A stretch of DNA of 64,000 nucleotides from NCBI GenBank assembly GCA_029641185.1, contig JAPWGK010000029.1, forward strand, positions 124,001 through 188,000. The letters are read 5' to 3'. This stretch comes from Pseudofabraea citricarpa. Taxonomy: Eukaryota > Ascomycota > Leotiomycetes > Helotiales > Dermateaceae. Under the pieces are notes generated by a model, which searched no databases, was not told the DNA's origin, and was given only the letters and a program-made list of their open reading frames with translations. This document shows, piece after piece, positions 23,669 through 33,616 of this stretch (the stretch's first letter is position 1; every line of letters starts with the position of its first letter). The position numbers were made by a program, and so were the translations under genes.

Positions 23669-24674
23669 ATGGTAAGCTTTCCAGAACTTTGACCCCGCTG
23701 GGCAATTCCAAAAGCCTCTCTAACAATGCATCACAGACGTCCATCGGTACGGGTTACGATCTCTCCAATTCAGTCTTTTCCCCCGACGGACGAAACTTCC
23801 AAGTCGAGTATGCAGTGAAGGCAGTCGAGAACGGCGGAACATCTGTCGGTATCAGATGTAAAGATGGAGTTGTGCTCGCGGTGGAGAAGGTCATCACAAG
23901 CAAACTGCTGAAGCCAGGAGCCAACAAGCGTATTGCTACGATCGATAGACATATGGGCGCAGTATGTATCCTGTCGCGACCTGTAACATACTAAAACTAA
24001 CCTGTATACAGGTTTCCTCTGGACTTGTACCTGATGGACGGCACTTTGTTTCCAGAGCACGCGAGGAAGCAGCAAACTGGCGAAAGGTCTATAAGACGCC
24101 CATATTAACCTCCGACCTTGCAAGCCGAATGGGTGGTTATCTTCAAGCTTATACTCTCTACTCTTCTGTTCGGCCTTTTGGTATTACTGCCATCGTCGCA
24201 GGATGGGATTCGGAACTCGAGACGCCTGTAGATGGCCAGGTTGGCAGCGGGCCAGCGACTGGTTCCGGCGGAAAGAAAGAAGGACAAACACATGGCGGAC
24301 CAGGCCTCTACATGATTGAGCCAAGTGGAATCTACTGGGGATATTACGGAGCTGCCACCGGAAAGGGTCGACAAACTGCAAAAGCTGAGTTGGAGAAGCT
24401 CGACTTAGCAGCCGGAAACTTAAGTCTTGAGGACGGTGTCAAGGAAGCTGCACGGATCATCTATGTTGCTCATGACGACAACAAGGACAAGGAATTTGAG
24501 CTTGAGATGACCTGGATCAGTAACCTTGATGGACCAACGAAGGGTAGACACCAAGAGGTACCAAAGGAGATTCGCGAAGAAGCTGAGAGATTAGCTAAGA
24601 AGGCTCTGGAAGGAGATGATGATGATGAGGAGACAAAAGAGGACGATAAAGCAGACGATAAGATGGAGGAATAG
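23669..24674 (+). CDS. PRE10: 20S proteasome subunit alpha type 3 (yeast Pre10, alpha7)
   Basis: This subunit sits in the outer ring of the 20S core and gates substrate entry; it has no catalytic Thr. Exons 23669-23671 (only the ATG), 23737-23961 and 24012-24674 give about 296 residues. The N-terminus has the alpha-subunit signature: [23 protein letters not shown], interrupted here only for citation ([13 protein letters not shown] is the diagnostic part). The body shows [27 protein letters not shown]-like REEAANWR and [14 protein letters not shown] long acidic tail ([13 protein letters not shown]) is typical of this subunit and separates it from other alpha types. The length fits yeast Pre10 (288). 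The start codon is separated from the rest of the protein by a 65-bp intron with donor GTAAGC and acceptor CACAG; this tiny first exon is the least certain part. Confidence 0.93.
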
Positions 24675-25014
24675 ACGGCGTCTGGCTAGCAACTTGTAAC
24701 AATACTGCTTCACGGCCAATAATGATGAATAAATTGGCTTTCTTATCAATACAAATCTACGGTCCATAGTTGGGTCGAGATTCAGTTTCTGGGACTTACC
24801 CTCTGCGTGTGTGAGTAGTCGCCACCACGTGCCTTCTGTTTTATGTTTGAACAAACCGCATAGTCTCCCATTTGAGGCCTACGCTAGCAGAATATCATAT
24901 ATCAGCATCCTCTAGTACAAAGCCACATCAGACCTCCCCCAATTCTCAAGCGGAAGACCCTATTCACCACGACTCAGAAGCAGGGTACCTCAGATCATTG
25001 ACCAAACGTTTCCC
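24675..25014. other. Short intergenic region
   Basis: This stretch holds the 3' flank of the proteasome gene and the promoter of the first histidine-phosphatase gene. No feature is seen. Confidence 0.5.
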
Positions 25015-25997
25015 ATGGCTGCTAAGGAGAGAAAAGTGACTATCCACGTCGTTCGGCATGCTCAAGTACGGTATGCTACCCTAGAATATTCCAGCTCAAT
25101 TGACCGTATCTAGGCACAGCACAATATTCGCTATGACCCGGAATTGTCCAAAATTCTCAATCCTACATTGACACCCCATGGCATCAAACAGTGCGCCCGG
25201 CTCCGCTCAACCTTCCCACACATGGACAAGATCAATATCGTTCTTTGCTCGCCATTGAAACGCACACTCGAAACAGCCTTACACGGGTTCGCGCCACTCT
25301 TCCAACGAGGGCTCAAGGCAATCCTATGGTCGGAACTGGTCGAGTGGGGACTTTGCCCATGCAACGATTATGGTGACTGGCAAGACTTTTCAACAGCTGT
25401 ACCAGATCTTGACAAAAACCTCGATCTCATGAAAAAGGCGCTTGATCTAAGCTTCGAAGAAAGAGTGCGAGACCGTATGAGTCGTGTTCTAAGAGTTAAG
25501 CGTGACCTGCACGCGTTGGCCGTGGCGATGCAGACCGAAGATGGTGTATGGTACGATATTCCGGTGGGTAAGCTAGCGAAGGGCAATGGTGATATTGAGA
25601 TCTTGATTATCTCGCATGGGGGGTTCTTACAATCTCTTGGTGGGCCTGCCAGTAAGTCTACAGTACTCTCACAAACAGCAATACGTAGCTAATCATCAAT
25701 CTACCCACAGAGTCGCTCCATAATACACAGTACCGCAGCTATGAGCTCGCGAATTTCGACAACAATGTTGTTAGTCACATTGCACCATTCGAACTTGTTG
25801 AAACCAAAGAAAGCCGAGAGAATGTTTTCAGAAGATTGAGGCCAAAAGATCACAGGTATCAGAGGTACCCAGGTTTTGATAACGTGCTGTCCATCGAAGA
25901 ACGAATGGCCCAGTTACCGAGATATGCATTAGATCTGAGGACGATCGAGGCAATGGAGAAGGATCGTAAGTTGACGACATACACTTTGAGGAAATAA
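25015..25997 (+). CDS. Histidine phosphatase (phosphoglycerate mutase-like), copy 1
   Basis: Exons 25015-25065, 25114-25651 and 25711-25997 give about 291 residues. The protein belongs to the histidine phosphatase (phosphoglycerate mutase-like) superfamily. The phosphate-accepting His lies at the very start (HVVRHAQ, about residue 15). It is followed by LTPHGIKQC, the second Arg in CSPLKRTLETAL, and the second catalytic His in ISHGGFL. Fungal proteins of this type are usually small broad-range phosphatases rather than glycolytic mutases. Its substrate is unknown. No targeting signal is seen. Intron 1 falls directly after RHAQ and intron 2 follows the SHGGFL segment in phase 1, exactly as in the neighbouring copy at 26891, so the two genes are tandem duplicates. 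Confidence 0.88.
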
Positions 25998-26890
25998 ACG
26001 GGCGGTCTTCTGCACCTGAACTTTTGTAGCTAGTCACAATCAGCGAGTATTTTTCCTTTCAGTGGCATGTTTGAGCAGTAGCTAGGGGGCTTGGAGTTGG
26101 CTTCCTTGACAGCGCAATCTTTTCCTTTGACTCGTTAACTCATCTCACAATGCTGCATCCTGAATATAGAAAGGTAATGGCAATGTGACTAAAACCTTTC
26201 AATCAGACTATATCTGGTCATATATATTCATAAAATCTCTCTCAGAGACACCATCCAGCAGACTTAAGCAGCTTAAGCAGCTAAGCAGTAATTTTGTAAT
26301 TCTAGGTAGGTAGTTATTTAAGGTATTTACACGTGATCTCACATGGATCACTGCACCTGACTACTTTCTTCAAGGCTCTGCCTATCCATTCACAATCAAA
26401 CATCAACACGAACCCATCTATGTCCTCCAACTTCTCAATGTCACAAACACCAATCTCTCTGCCTCTTAATCACTTTCCTCCTCTATCGTCAAAGTCACGT
26501 TTTATAAATCACGTTACTTACGCGACACGCCTTAAGTGCACGATGGATTGTATGTATAACTCATTCACGTCCATTCACGTCCATTCACGTCCATTCACGT
26601 CCATTCACGTCCATTTAATCTTACGTTGTCATCCCTTCCACAGTTGTCTGTTACATTCCTGTCCCTTCAACCTACTGATACTTCTTCAAGTCAATCGCGG
26701 CACTTTAATACCATTCACCATTCTCGTCCTTCGATCTTCGTCACTTCAATCTTCGTCTGCTGATTCTTCCGCGTGTCATTCTCACTCTTTTGGTTTTCGA
26801 TCTACCAACACTTTCGATCTATCGTTGGCCACATCACCTTGTCTATCTTCCCCGTTCAAAATCTCCTTGTGGGAATCACTCAAGCTCAAA
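25998..26890. promoter_or_regulatory. Upstream region of histidine phosphatase copy 2
   Basis: About 0.9 kb lies between the two tandem genes. From 26333 the frame is continuously open into the next gene, with an alternative upstream ATG. The stretch is CT-rich and contains five 10-bp repeats (26563-26612), so I read it as an untranslated leader. Confidence 0.45.
26563..26612. repeat. Five tandem copies of a 10-bp unit
   Basis: Five perfect copies of ATTCACGTCC lie upstream of the second histidine-phosphatase gene. Each contains an ACGT core, so regulatory protein binding is conceivable but not shown. Confidence 0.93.
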
Positions 26891-28489
26891 ATGGATTCAA
26901 ACAGCAGTTCCAAAGAGTCTAGACCTGCTACAAACAATATCAACCCTCAAAATAAACCACCTCAGCAATTCTTCGAATCGGTAGACAAAGCCGCAACTGT
27001 TAAACATGGAGATGGTTTAGCTTCCCAGCTCTTGGCCAATCTACCAAGACACTGCAACACCCCATCCATAGCTTCAAGCGCCAAGGCCACTAAAGCAAAC
27101 TCCCATAGCGATGAGTCAGATAACACTCCTTGTTCTTCGGATGTGGCTGCTCCCTGCTGCGATCTTGATGTGGTCCTTGAAAATAATGACGAGCTGGTCG
27201 CTTCGCTCGCTAAACTTTGTATCAAGAGAGCTACCGACCCGGATAGTGTAACGGCTCTCGAACTCGAAAACTTCAAGCTCAGCCTAAGTAAGTTCAGAGA
27301 TATCATTTGCCTCCTGAAGAATGTCTTCAACAATATCTACCCTGCCTCCAGATCTGGCTTCGCTTCTCACCTTAACGCCGACTCGAAGGAAGCTCAACCC
27401 GAGGGTACCACAGCAGATCTCGAACTCCAGAAGCCTTTTCGGGAAGTTATGAGTATGAAGAACCAGATGAAGCTAATCTACAAGATCAAATTTATACTCG
27501 ACAATGCCGCCGTTCCTCCTTCTCTTGATAAGGGAATGGCCGAAGACAATTTCATGCGAAATGTCACCATTCATTGCGTTCGCCATGCTCAGGTATGTAT
27601 ATTTCTTCCCTCCCTTCTTCTCTCCCTCCACAAGTTGAAGTAAGAAGGTCTAACGTTCAAAAACAGGCAGAGCACAATGATATCAACCGCGGCATTGTAC
27701 GATGGAGCATTAGAGACCCTAAATTAACCGCGATCGGCGAAATACAGACGGAGAGACTCGCCAAGCTCTTCCCCCACACGTCCAAGATCACTCACGTCCT
27801 GTGCTCGCCTCAGCTTCGCACGCTGCAGACTGCCCTCGGGGCTTTCGCGCCACTATTGAGCGATGGCCAGCCAAAAATGATCCTCTGGCCTGACCTGCGC
27901 GAGTGCGGCTGTGGACCAACGGCGAAAGGCATGACGCCGGCCCAGCTGAAAAAATTTGAAGGAGTGAACTACTTAGACTTGAGCCTTATGTATAACAATT
28001 GGGATGCGGACGAGAACTACAGGATCCAAAGCCAAGCTAGGGCCGATGCGGTGCAAAAGGACCTCGTAGCTCTGGTGAAGGCGATCCGTGGAAAAGGCAA
28101 TTGGAAGGGAGTTGAAGTCGGACTCATAGGCAAGCCTGAAGACGAAGAGATCCATATTCTTCTCATCAGCCATGGCGGTTTCTTGAAGACCTTGCTCAGT
28201 AAGTCTCTCTGGCCTCAACCCCGCCCCTCAGAAAGATGAACAGCTAATCTAGTCGTGTACACAAACAGCTCCTCGAGAAACAAACTCGAACGATACCGCT
28301 ACAGCCGTCTTCAAGACCGAGCCTGAACAGTCACCAAAGGCGGGCTTCCAGAAATTTTATAACGCCGAATTCAGAAGCTTCCACCTTATGGATGTCTCAG
28401 GAAAGCTTATTGAGACGAAAGAGAGTGTGGAAAGCCGGGTTGAACAGATCTTGAACCGGTTTGAAGGCTTGACAGCTGCAGATTCTTAG
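26891..28489 (+). CDS. Histidine phosphatase (phosphoglycerate mutase-like), copy 2 with long N-terminal extension
   Basis: Exons 26891-27592, 27667-28198 and 28269-28489 give about 484 residues. The C-terminal 260 residues are a histidine-phosphatase domain: CVRHAQ with the catalytic His, LTAIGEIQTERL, CSPQLRTLQTAL, LRECGCG and ISHGGFL. The N-terminal about 225 residues have no counterpart in copy 1. They are Ser/Asn-rich at first, then helical (VTALELENFKLSLSKFRDIICLLKN), and not recognisable as a known domain. Intron positions after RHAQ and after SHGGFL match copy 1, which supports tandem duplication with later gain of the extension. The frame is also open for 186 codons upstream of the chosen ATG, so a longer N-terminus from 26333 cannot be excluded; I preferred MDSNSS because upstream codons look like leader DNA. 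Confidence 0.85.
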
Positions 28490-29618
28490 AAGGGGGGTAT
28501 AGACCGAAGAGGCTCTATGTGTTTATTTTCAGACTCGTTTTGCACGGACTGGAGGGCGAAATAAATCGGAATAAAATGTTATGGATGGAAATAGTGCAAG
28601 ATTCCATTTGGCTTTTCTTCTGCTCCCCTGCTGTACTAGTTAGAGCGAGGAGGGAAAGGAAGGGGTAAGGGGGGGAAGGAAATGAGCTGACGCGAGATGT
28701 CATCTCGTTTTTCACCCGTAATGTAAAACCTAGTGTACAAAAGTAAATCTATTTTGGGCCCTGAATAGTACTATTGGCATTCTACAGCTTTAGACTGTGA
28801 GAGGTAGCCTTTCCCTGGTCCCGTTTCTGAGCAAGGCAAGAAATGTCAAAATTGTTCAATCGCGAACCCCCTTCTACATGCTCCTGAATGTATAGGTTAC
28901 AAACTTACAGTTGGTATTTACCTTAGCGAGACATGAAATTGATACAAGGAATGCCAATTCCCTTTCAGAGTGTGAGCGAAAAAGATTGATTGCAAGTAAA
29001 GAGTTTGAACAGAAAGGGGGGGGATATAACTGCATATAGAGTTCTTTCGAAGTACTTACACATTCTTCGCTGTCATATTAATACCAGTTCTTCAAAACTT
29101 GTGCGTACGAGTTTCATTGAAAGCAACAGATTGATTTGCTAGCTATGTAATGAGTAGTAATTGTTACTCGGCTAATTCAGTGACAACAAAGAGTGATAAA
29201 AACATGAAAGCAAGGTGTGAAATGATACAGTATCTCATCAGTGTTCATGTGAAAGATGTAAAGGTGCCATCGGTTGCAAGACTAAAAGGAAAGACCATTG
29301 AAAGACTCTAACATAAAAGACTCAAGGTTTGATTAAGCCTATCTAGTGGAAAAGACCAGGCAGCTCCCCTCCAAACTGCTCCCAATATTAACATAACCTT
29401 CTGTTGCTGTACGAGTGATGAGTAAATTGGGATTGGAAAGGAAAGACTGTAATAGGCAGGGTCCTAGAGGAGAAACCGCCGTAATAAGTTAACATGTAGC
29501 GAACCAGAGATCTGGTGAGAGCGAAGTGGAGTTTGTCGAAACGAATGTTTTTTTTGCTGGGGATATAAACACACAGAGTGCCGATTATTGCTGTTCCGGA
29601 AATAAGAAATCAAACAAG
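28490..29618. other. Convergent intergenic region
   Basis: This AT-rich stretch lies between convergent genes. No coding frame or structured element is supported. Confidence 0.5.
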
Positions 29619-31527
29619 TCAACATGCTTGACCAGGACGTCCGCAAATGTCTTCGGTGGTATCGGGTGTTGGCACAGACTCGGTAACTGATTGTCATGTG
29701 AGATTGGGAAATCCAGAGAAACAATAGTGTTCTTTGACTAACCGTTGGGTTCGACTTCGGACACATCTTTCTTGCAAGCTTGACCAGGCGCACCACAATA
29801 TGGCGGTCTATCATTGACATTCTGTACCGATGATGGATTTGCAGCTATAATTCATTGTGAGATGGGGAAATCCAGAAAAACAACCGTGTTTTTTAACTAA
29901 CCGTTGGGTTCGACTTCGGACACATCTTTCTTGCAAGCTTGACCAGGCGCACCACAATATGGCGGTCTCCTATCGACATCTTGTAACAATGATGGAGTTG
30001 TGGCTATAATTCATTGTGAGACAAGGAAGTCTGAAGATAACGGTATTTTGACTAACCGTCGGGTTCAACTTCGGAGATCTCTTTCTTGCAGGCTTGACCA
30101 GGTGCACCACAATATGGCGGTCTCTCATTTTCATCTTGTACTGATGGTGGAGTTGTAGTGACTATGATTCGTTGTGAGATAAGTAAGTCTGAAGATAACG
30201 GTATTTTGACTAACCGTCGGGCTCAACTTCAGAAATCTCTCTCTTGCAAGTGTGACCAGGCAAAAGACAATATGGCTGGGAAACAGGTGGCTGTACTGAA
30301 ACCTCTCTCTTGCAAGTGTGACCAGGCAAAAGACAATATGGCTGGGAAACAGGTGGCTGTACTGAAACCTCTCTCTTGCAAGCTTGCCAAGGGAAGAGAC
30401 AATATGGCTGGGAAACAGGTGGCTGTACTGAAACCTCTCTCTTGCAAGCTTGCCAAGGGAAGAGACAATATGGCTGCGAAACAGGTGGCTGTGCTGGGGT
30501 TGCTGTGGCTATGATTCGTTGTGAGATAAGGAAGTCTGAAGAATGACGGTATTGTTTGACTAACCGTCGGTTTCAACTTCGGAAATCTCTCTCTTGCAAG
30601 CTTGCCCAGGGAAAAGACAATATGGTTGGGAAACGGGTGGCTGTGCTGGGGTTGTTAGGGTTGCTGAGACTAATGGGACTGCTGTAACTATGAAGACTTT
30701 GTGAGAAAACGAAATTCCAGAAGGTTTGTTGGGCTAATTGACTAACCCTCAACCTCGGAGATCTCGTCTCTCTTGTATGGTTGTCCAGGACGTCCAGCGT
30801 AGTTCTTGCGTGGCTCTGGAGAGGCTTCGCGCTTGTATGGTTGTCCAGGTCGTCCAGCGTAGTTCTTGCGGGGCTCAGGTGAGGCCTCGCGCTCTTCGAC
30901 CTCAGAGATCTCGTCTTTCTTACATGGTTGTCCGGGACGGCCACAGTAGTTCTTGGCTGAAGCTTCACGAGCCTCAATGACTAAGATTTCATGAGTTAGT
31001 AGATCACCAAAGTCGATGGTGCCAGCTTACCTTCAGTCACTTCATCAGGAATCTCGTCCTTCTTGTAGGCTTGTCCAGGACGTCCAGCGAATGGTCGAGA
31101 CTTCTTCTTTGGCTCACGCTTCTCGACCTCTAAAGCTTCATCAGCTGTGTTATCTCTGAGGGCAGGGCAACGGGGGGTTCATACCGTCAGGAATCTCGTC
31201 CTTCTTGTAGGCTTGTCCAGGACGTCCAGCGAATGGTCGGAACTTCTTCTTTGGCTCACGCTTCTCGACTTCTAAAGCTTCGTCAGTCATATCATCTCTG
31301 GGAGCAAAGGAAAATGGGGGGGGGTTCATACCGTCTGGAATGACATCTTTCTTGTAGGGCTGTCCAGGGCGTCCAGCGTAGTTCTTGCGTGGCTCTGGAG
31401 CAGGGAGAGCTTCACGCTTGTATCCCTGATCAACAGCACTATTGTAGGGTGATTGGGGGCTGGGAAGGGCAGCAGCGCTGACCGAGGTCACAATGACCAG
31501 GGCAGTAAGTGCGTTGGTGAATTTCAT
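29619..31527 (-). CDS. Secreted Kex2-processed multi-repeat peptide precursor, alpha-pheromone-like
   Basis: Ten exons: 31527-31332, 31295-31185, 31153-31031, 30980-30747, 30687-30565, 30508-30215, 30161-30057, 30003-29902, 29844-29743, 29686-29619. They join in frame to about 485 residues. A signal peptide (MKFTNALTALVIVTSVSAAA) leads. Fifteen core peptides follow, nearly all ending in KK or KR (Kex2 sites), with acidic or EA-containing spacers (DEISEVE, REASPEPRK). Cores are of two kinds: YCGRPGQPC, YCLFPGQAC, YCLFPWQAC, YCLLPGHTC, YCGAPGQAC, ICGRPGQAC; and YAGRPGQPY, FAGRPGQAY. The last core ends directly at the stop. The C-x-x-P-G-Q-x-C plan matches ascomycete alpha-pheromones (from memory, WCGRPGQPC in Leotiomycetes), but Tyr replaces the first Trp. 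A RiPP precursor is the alternative; no UstYa or tyrosinase gene is nearby. Introns 1 and 2 are doubtful; without them translation stops after 125 residues. Confidence 0.8.
30224..30491 (-). repeat. Four tandem 66-bp coding repeats in exon 6 of the precursor
   Basis: The sixth exon holds four near-identical 22-codon units, each reading QPPVSQPYC...CKREVSV. Two units carry LFPWQA and two carry LLPGHT between the cysteines. The near identity shows recent unequal exchange or slippage. Confidence 0.9.
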
Positions 31528-33616
31528 TGCGATGAATGAATGGAGATTGGTTTGAGGGAGTGTATATCAAGTGCGTAAAAGCGTGCACGATTGATTTGGG
31601 GAGGGGGATCGTATATGAGTCTTGAACGAGTGTTGCGATGAAGAAGAAGAAAACTCTTTCGTCGAGAAGTTGCGCCCTTTTATGGTGTTGGGTTGCGCGG
31701 TGGGTCTTGCCTCATTCGAGTTGGGGCAATTGCGAAGTGAGAAGACGTCAATACCAACGACCACCTATTCAGGATCTCAATAACGACTCGACCCCAGCAG
31801 ACCCCTCGCAACTACAAAGGCTACGACGAAGTTATGTCCACATCTTGCTCTCGAATATCTACGAGTATCTAAGAATACCCGCCTCTTCTTGTCTCGTCGA
31901 CTTCAACAGCCCCCTTTTCGACAAAGCAGGATGCTCCCTCCTGCCATCTGCCATGATCCGCCGCCAATACAGGCAAACCGCAAACTGGACTCAATAGACT
32001 TGGATCAAAGGTCGATAGAGACTTGGAGAGAAAGACCAAGAGAGCCTCCTGCGTCAGCCCTTTGAACAGTGATCATAATCTTTAACACGCAGACTTCTGG
32101 GGCTCAACCCCGCCAGCATCAACAGAGAAATCTTTCGACAGACTTCAAAGATCTCGATGAGATACCACATGGACTGCCAGGGATATTGATGCGATATGAT
32201 TGTGGCAACTGTACATGATTCTTTGACTCGACGTCTATTGAGGCACACTTCAGGCCTAGCGTCAGCCTATTGAGACCCCTATTGAGCCTTCTGTTGAGCA
32301 AATGTCCAAGCATTGTCGGCTGTGGATCAATGATCTGATGGAGAGAAACTTCTGTACTTCCACTGAGGATAAAGAGAAGCCAAATTTGGCTTGAAAAGGG
32401 AATTTGCTGGTAGGACATCCTGCCTATTGAGCCCCTGAATAGGAAATTCACTAAGCGAGAACCAGGCTTCCAGAACAACCAAACCATCGAAGCACCGGAA
32501 CGACGAGGAAACCAGAGGATTCTAAGTGACGGGAAATGCGTAATCGGCAGGTGAGTGTTCGAGATGTCCAATACCGACATAGAGATGATGCAGATATACC
32601 GCTGTGCTGCCTGTGCTGGGCAGGCTCCATGTTATCTGCTTGCAGCCATCAACAAACTCTGCTACCAGCAACTACCGAACCACGCATTGTTATCTATCCA
32701 GATCGGTTTTCGCAGGGCATACAGGACATTGATGGTATACGGTGCTGTGCCGGTGAATGGCGGGGTTGACTTTGGTTCTGGTTTCTGTGGCAGCGATGCC
32801 TTGCTTTCTCAATCTACCAATGTTGATGTGAGCTGAGGGTCTGATGATCATTTCTCCCGGGGGACTAGACTCACATATTGTTGTATCTAAATTTGCTGCA
32901 GCATTTCTTTTGCTTCTGTAATGAGTTTCAATCTTCGCAAGACACCAATCAAATGGCTTGAGGACAGCAGAAGCTTTGCACGTTCTCCTGCAGATGCGGA
33001 TGTGGCTACCCTGCAGCTGGAGGCGCAGTAGTGATAACTTTATGGTTCAGGAGGGTTCGGGAAACGAGCCGGGTAAATGAATGGCTTCCACAGCTGGTCA
33101 TCATCATATTGTTTGGTTGTCAAAGGGTGAACCACAGGTGTTCCATAAACAAGGAACTACTTCCAACATTGTGCAAGCATGATACGATACAATACAAAAC
33201 AATACAATCGCATGATGCGATACAAGACAATACGACACAATCAATACCCTAACAATATGAAAACCTTAGCGGCATATCTGGCTCAAAGTTTGTATATTTG
33301 TGCGCAAGGGATGCACATAACAACAGTCTGCGGCATTGAAGTCTATCTGGGATTTCTTCTGACACGCCGTCTGTATGAAATCGAGCTCAGAATTTGAAGA
33401 TATACTTGTGCCATGCAGAAATGCGAAGCAGGAGCGATGTTTATCACAAGCCCAATGAAAAATGCCGACGAACGGGCCGATCGCTGTGCGCTAGTCCCAA
33501 GACGGCATCGTGCTTGTGTGAACTTCAGAGCGACGCAGCCCGCTTTTCATGAACCTCCGATTCCAGTTCAACTTTTGCAACTCACGACCTCCAATCCCTA
33601 ATTCCACATATCCAAC
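31528..33616. other. Long divergent intergenic region
   Basis: This 2.1-kb stretch should contain the promoter of the peptide precursor (left, minus strand) and of the IDH gene (right, plus strand). Frames of up to about 150 codons near 32.1-32.6 kb have no recognisable protein character. CCTATTGAG motifs recur at 32260-32440. Low-complexity ACAATACAA-type repeats lie at 33179-33250. No canonical Ste12 pheromone response element was noticed. Confidence 0.5.

Noticed and set aside
26333..26890. Extended N-terminus of histidine phosphatase copy 2 from an upstream ATG
   Set aside because: Open in frame, but the translation is a His/Ser/Pro-rich product of CT-rich leader DNA and the 10-bp repeats. 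Left as a possibility.
30158..30514. Plus-strand 118-codon frame across the repeats
   Set aside because: It is the antisense image of the exon 6 tandem repeats; its repetitive protein follows from the coding strand's repeat structure.
29900..30620. CRISPR-like array of spaced direct repeats
   Set aside because: The repeats are coding exons with splice sites and frame, in a eukaryotic genome; spacers are introns and not unique inserts.
31150..31527. A complete 125-residue secreted protein with two GRPGQ repeats
   Set aside because: The frame stops inside a C-rich intron-like segment, while the same repeat series continues in frame for twelve more exons to a stop right after a final core. I treat it as the first part of the larger precursor, though it may be a real short isoform.
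29619..31527. Dikaritin-type RiPP (ustiloxin/phomopsin-like) precursor
   Set aside because: Kex2-spaced Tyr-containing repeats fit, but no UstYa (DUF3328), tyrosinase or peptidase gene is found nearby, and the CxxPGQxC plan fits alpha-pheromones better. Kept as the main alternative.
32119..32580. Minus-strand 153-codon frame upstream of the IDH gene
   Set aside because: No recognisable motif, no signal for splicing, and the region shows short CCTATTGAG repeats typical of non-coding DNA.
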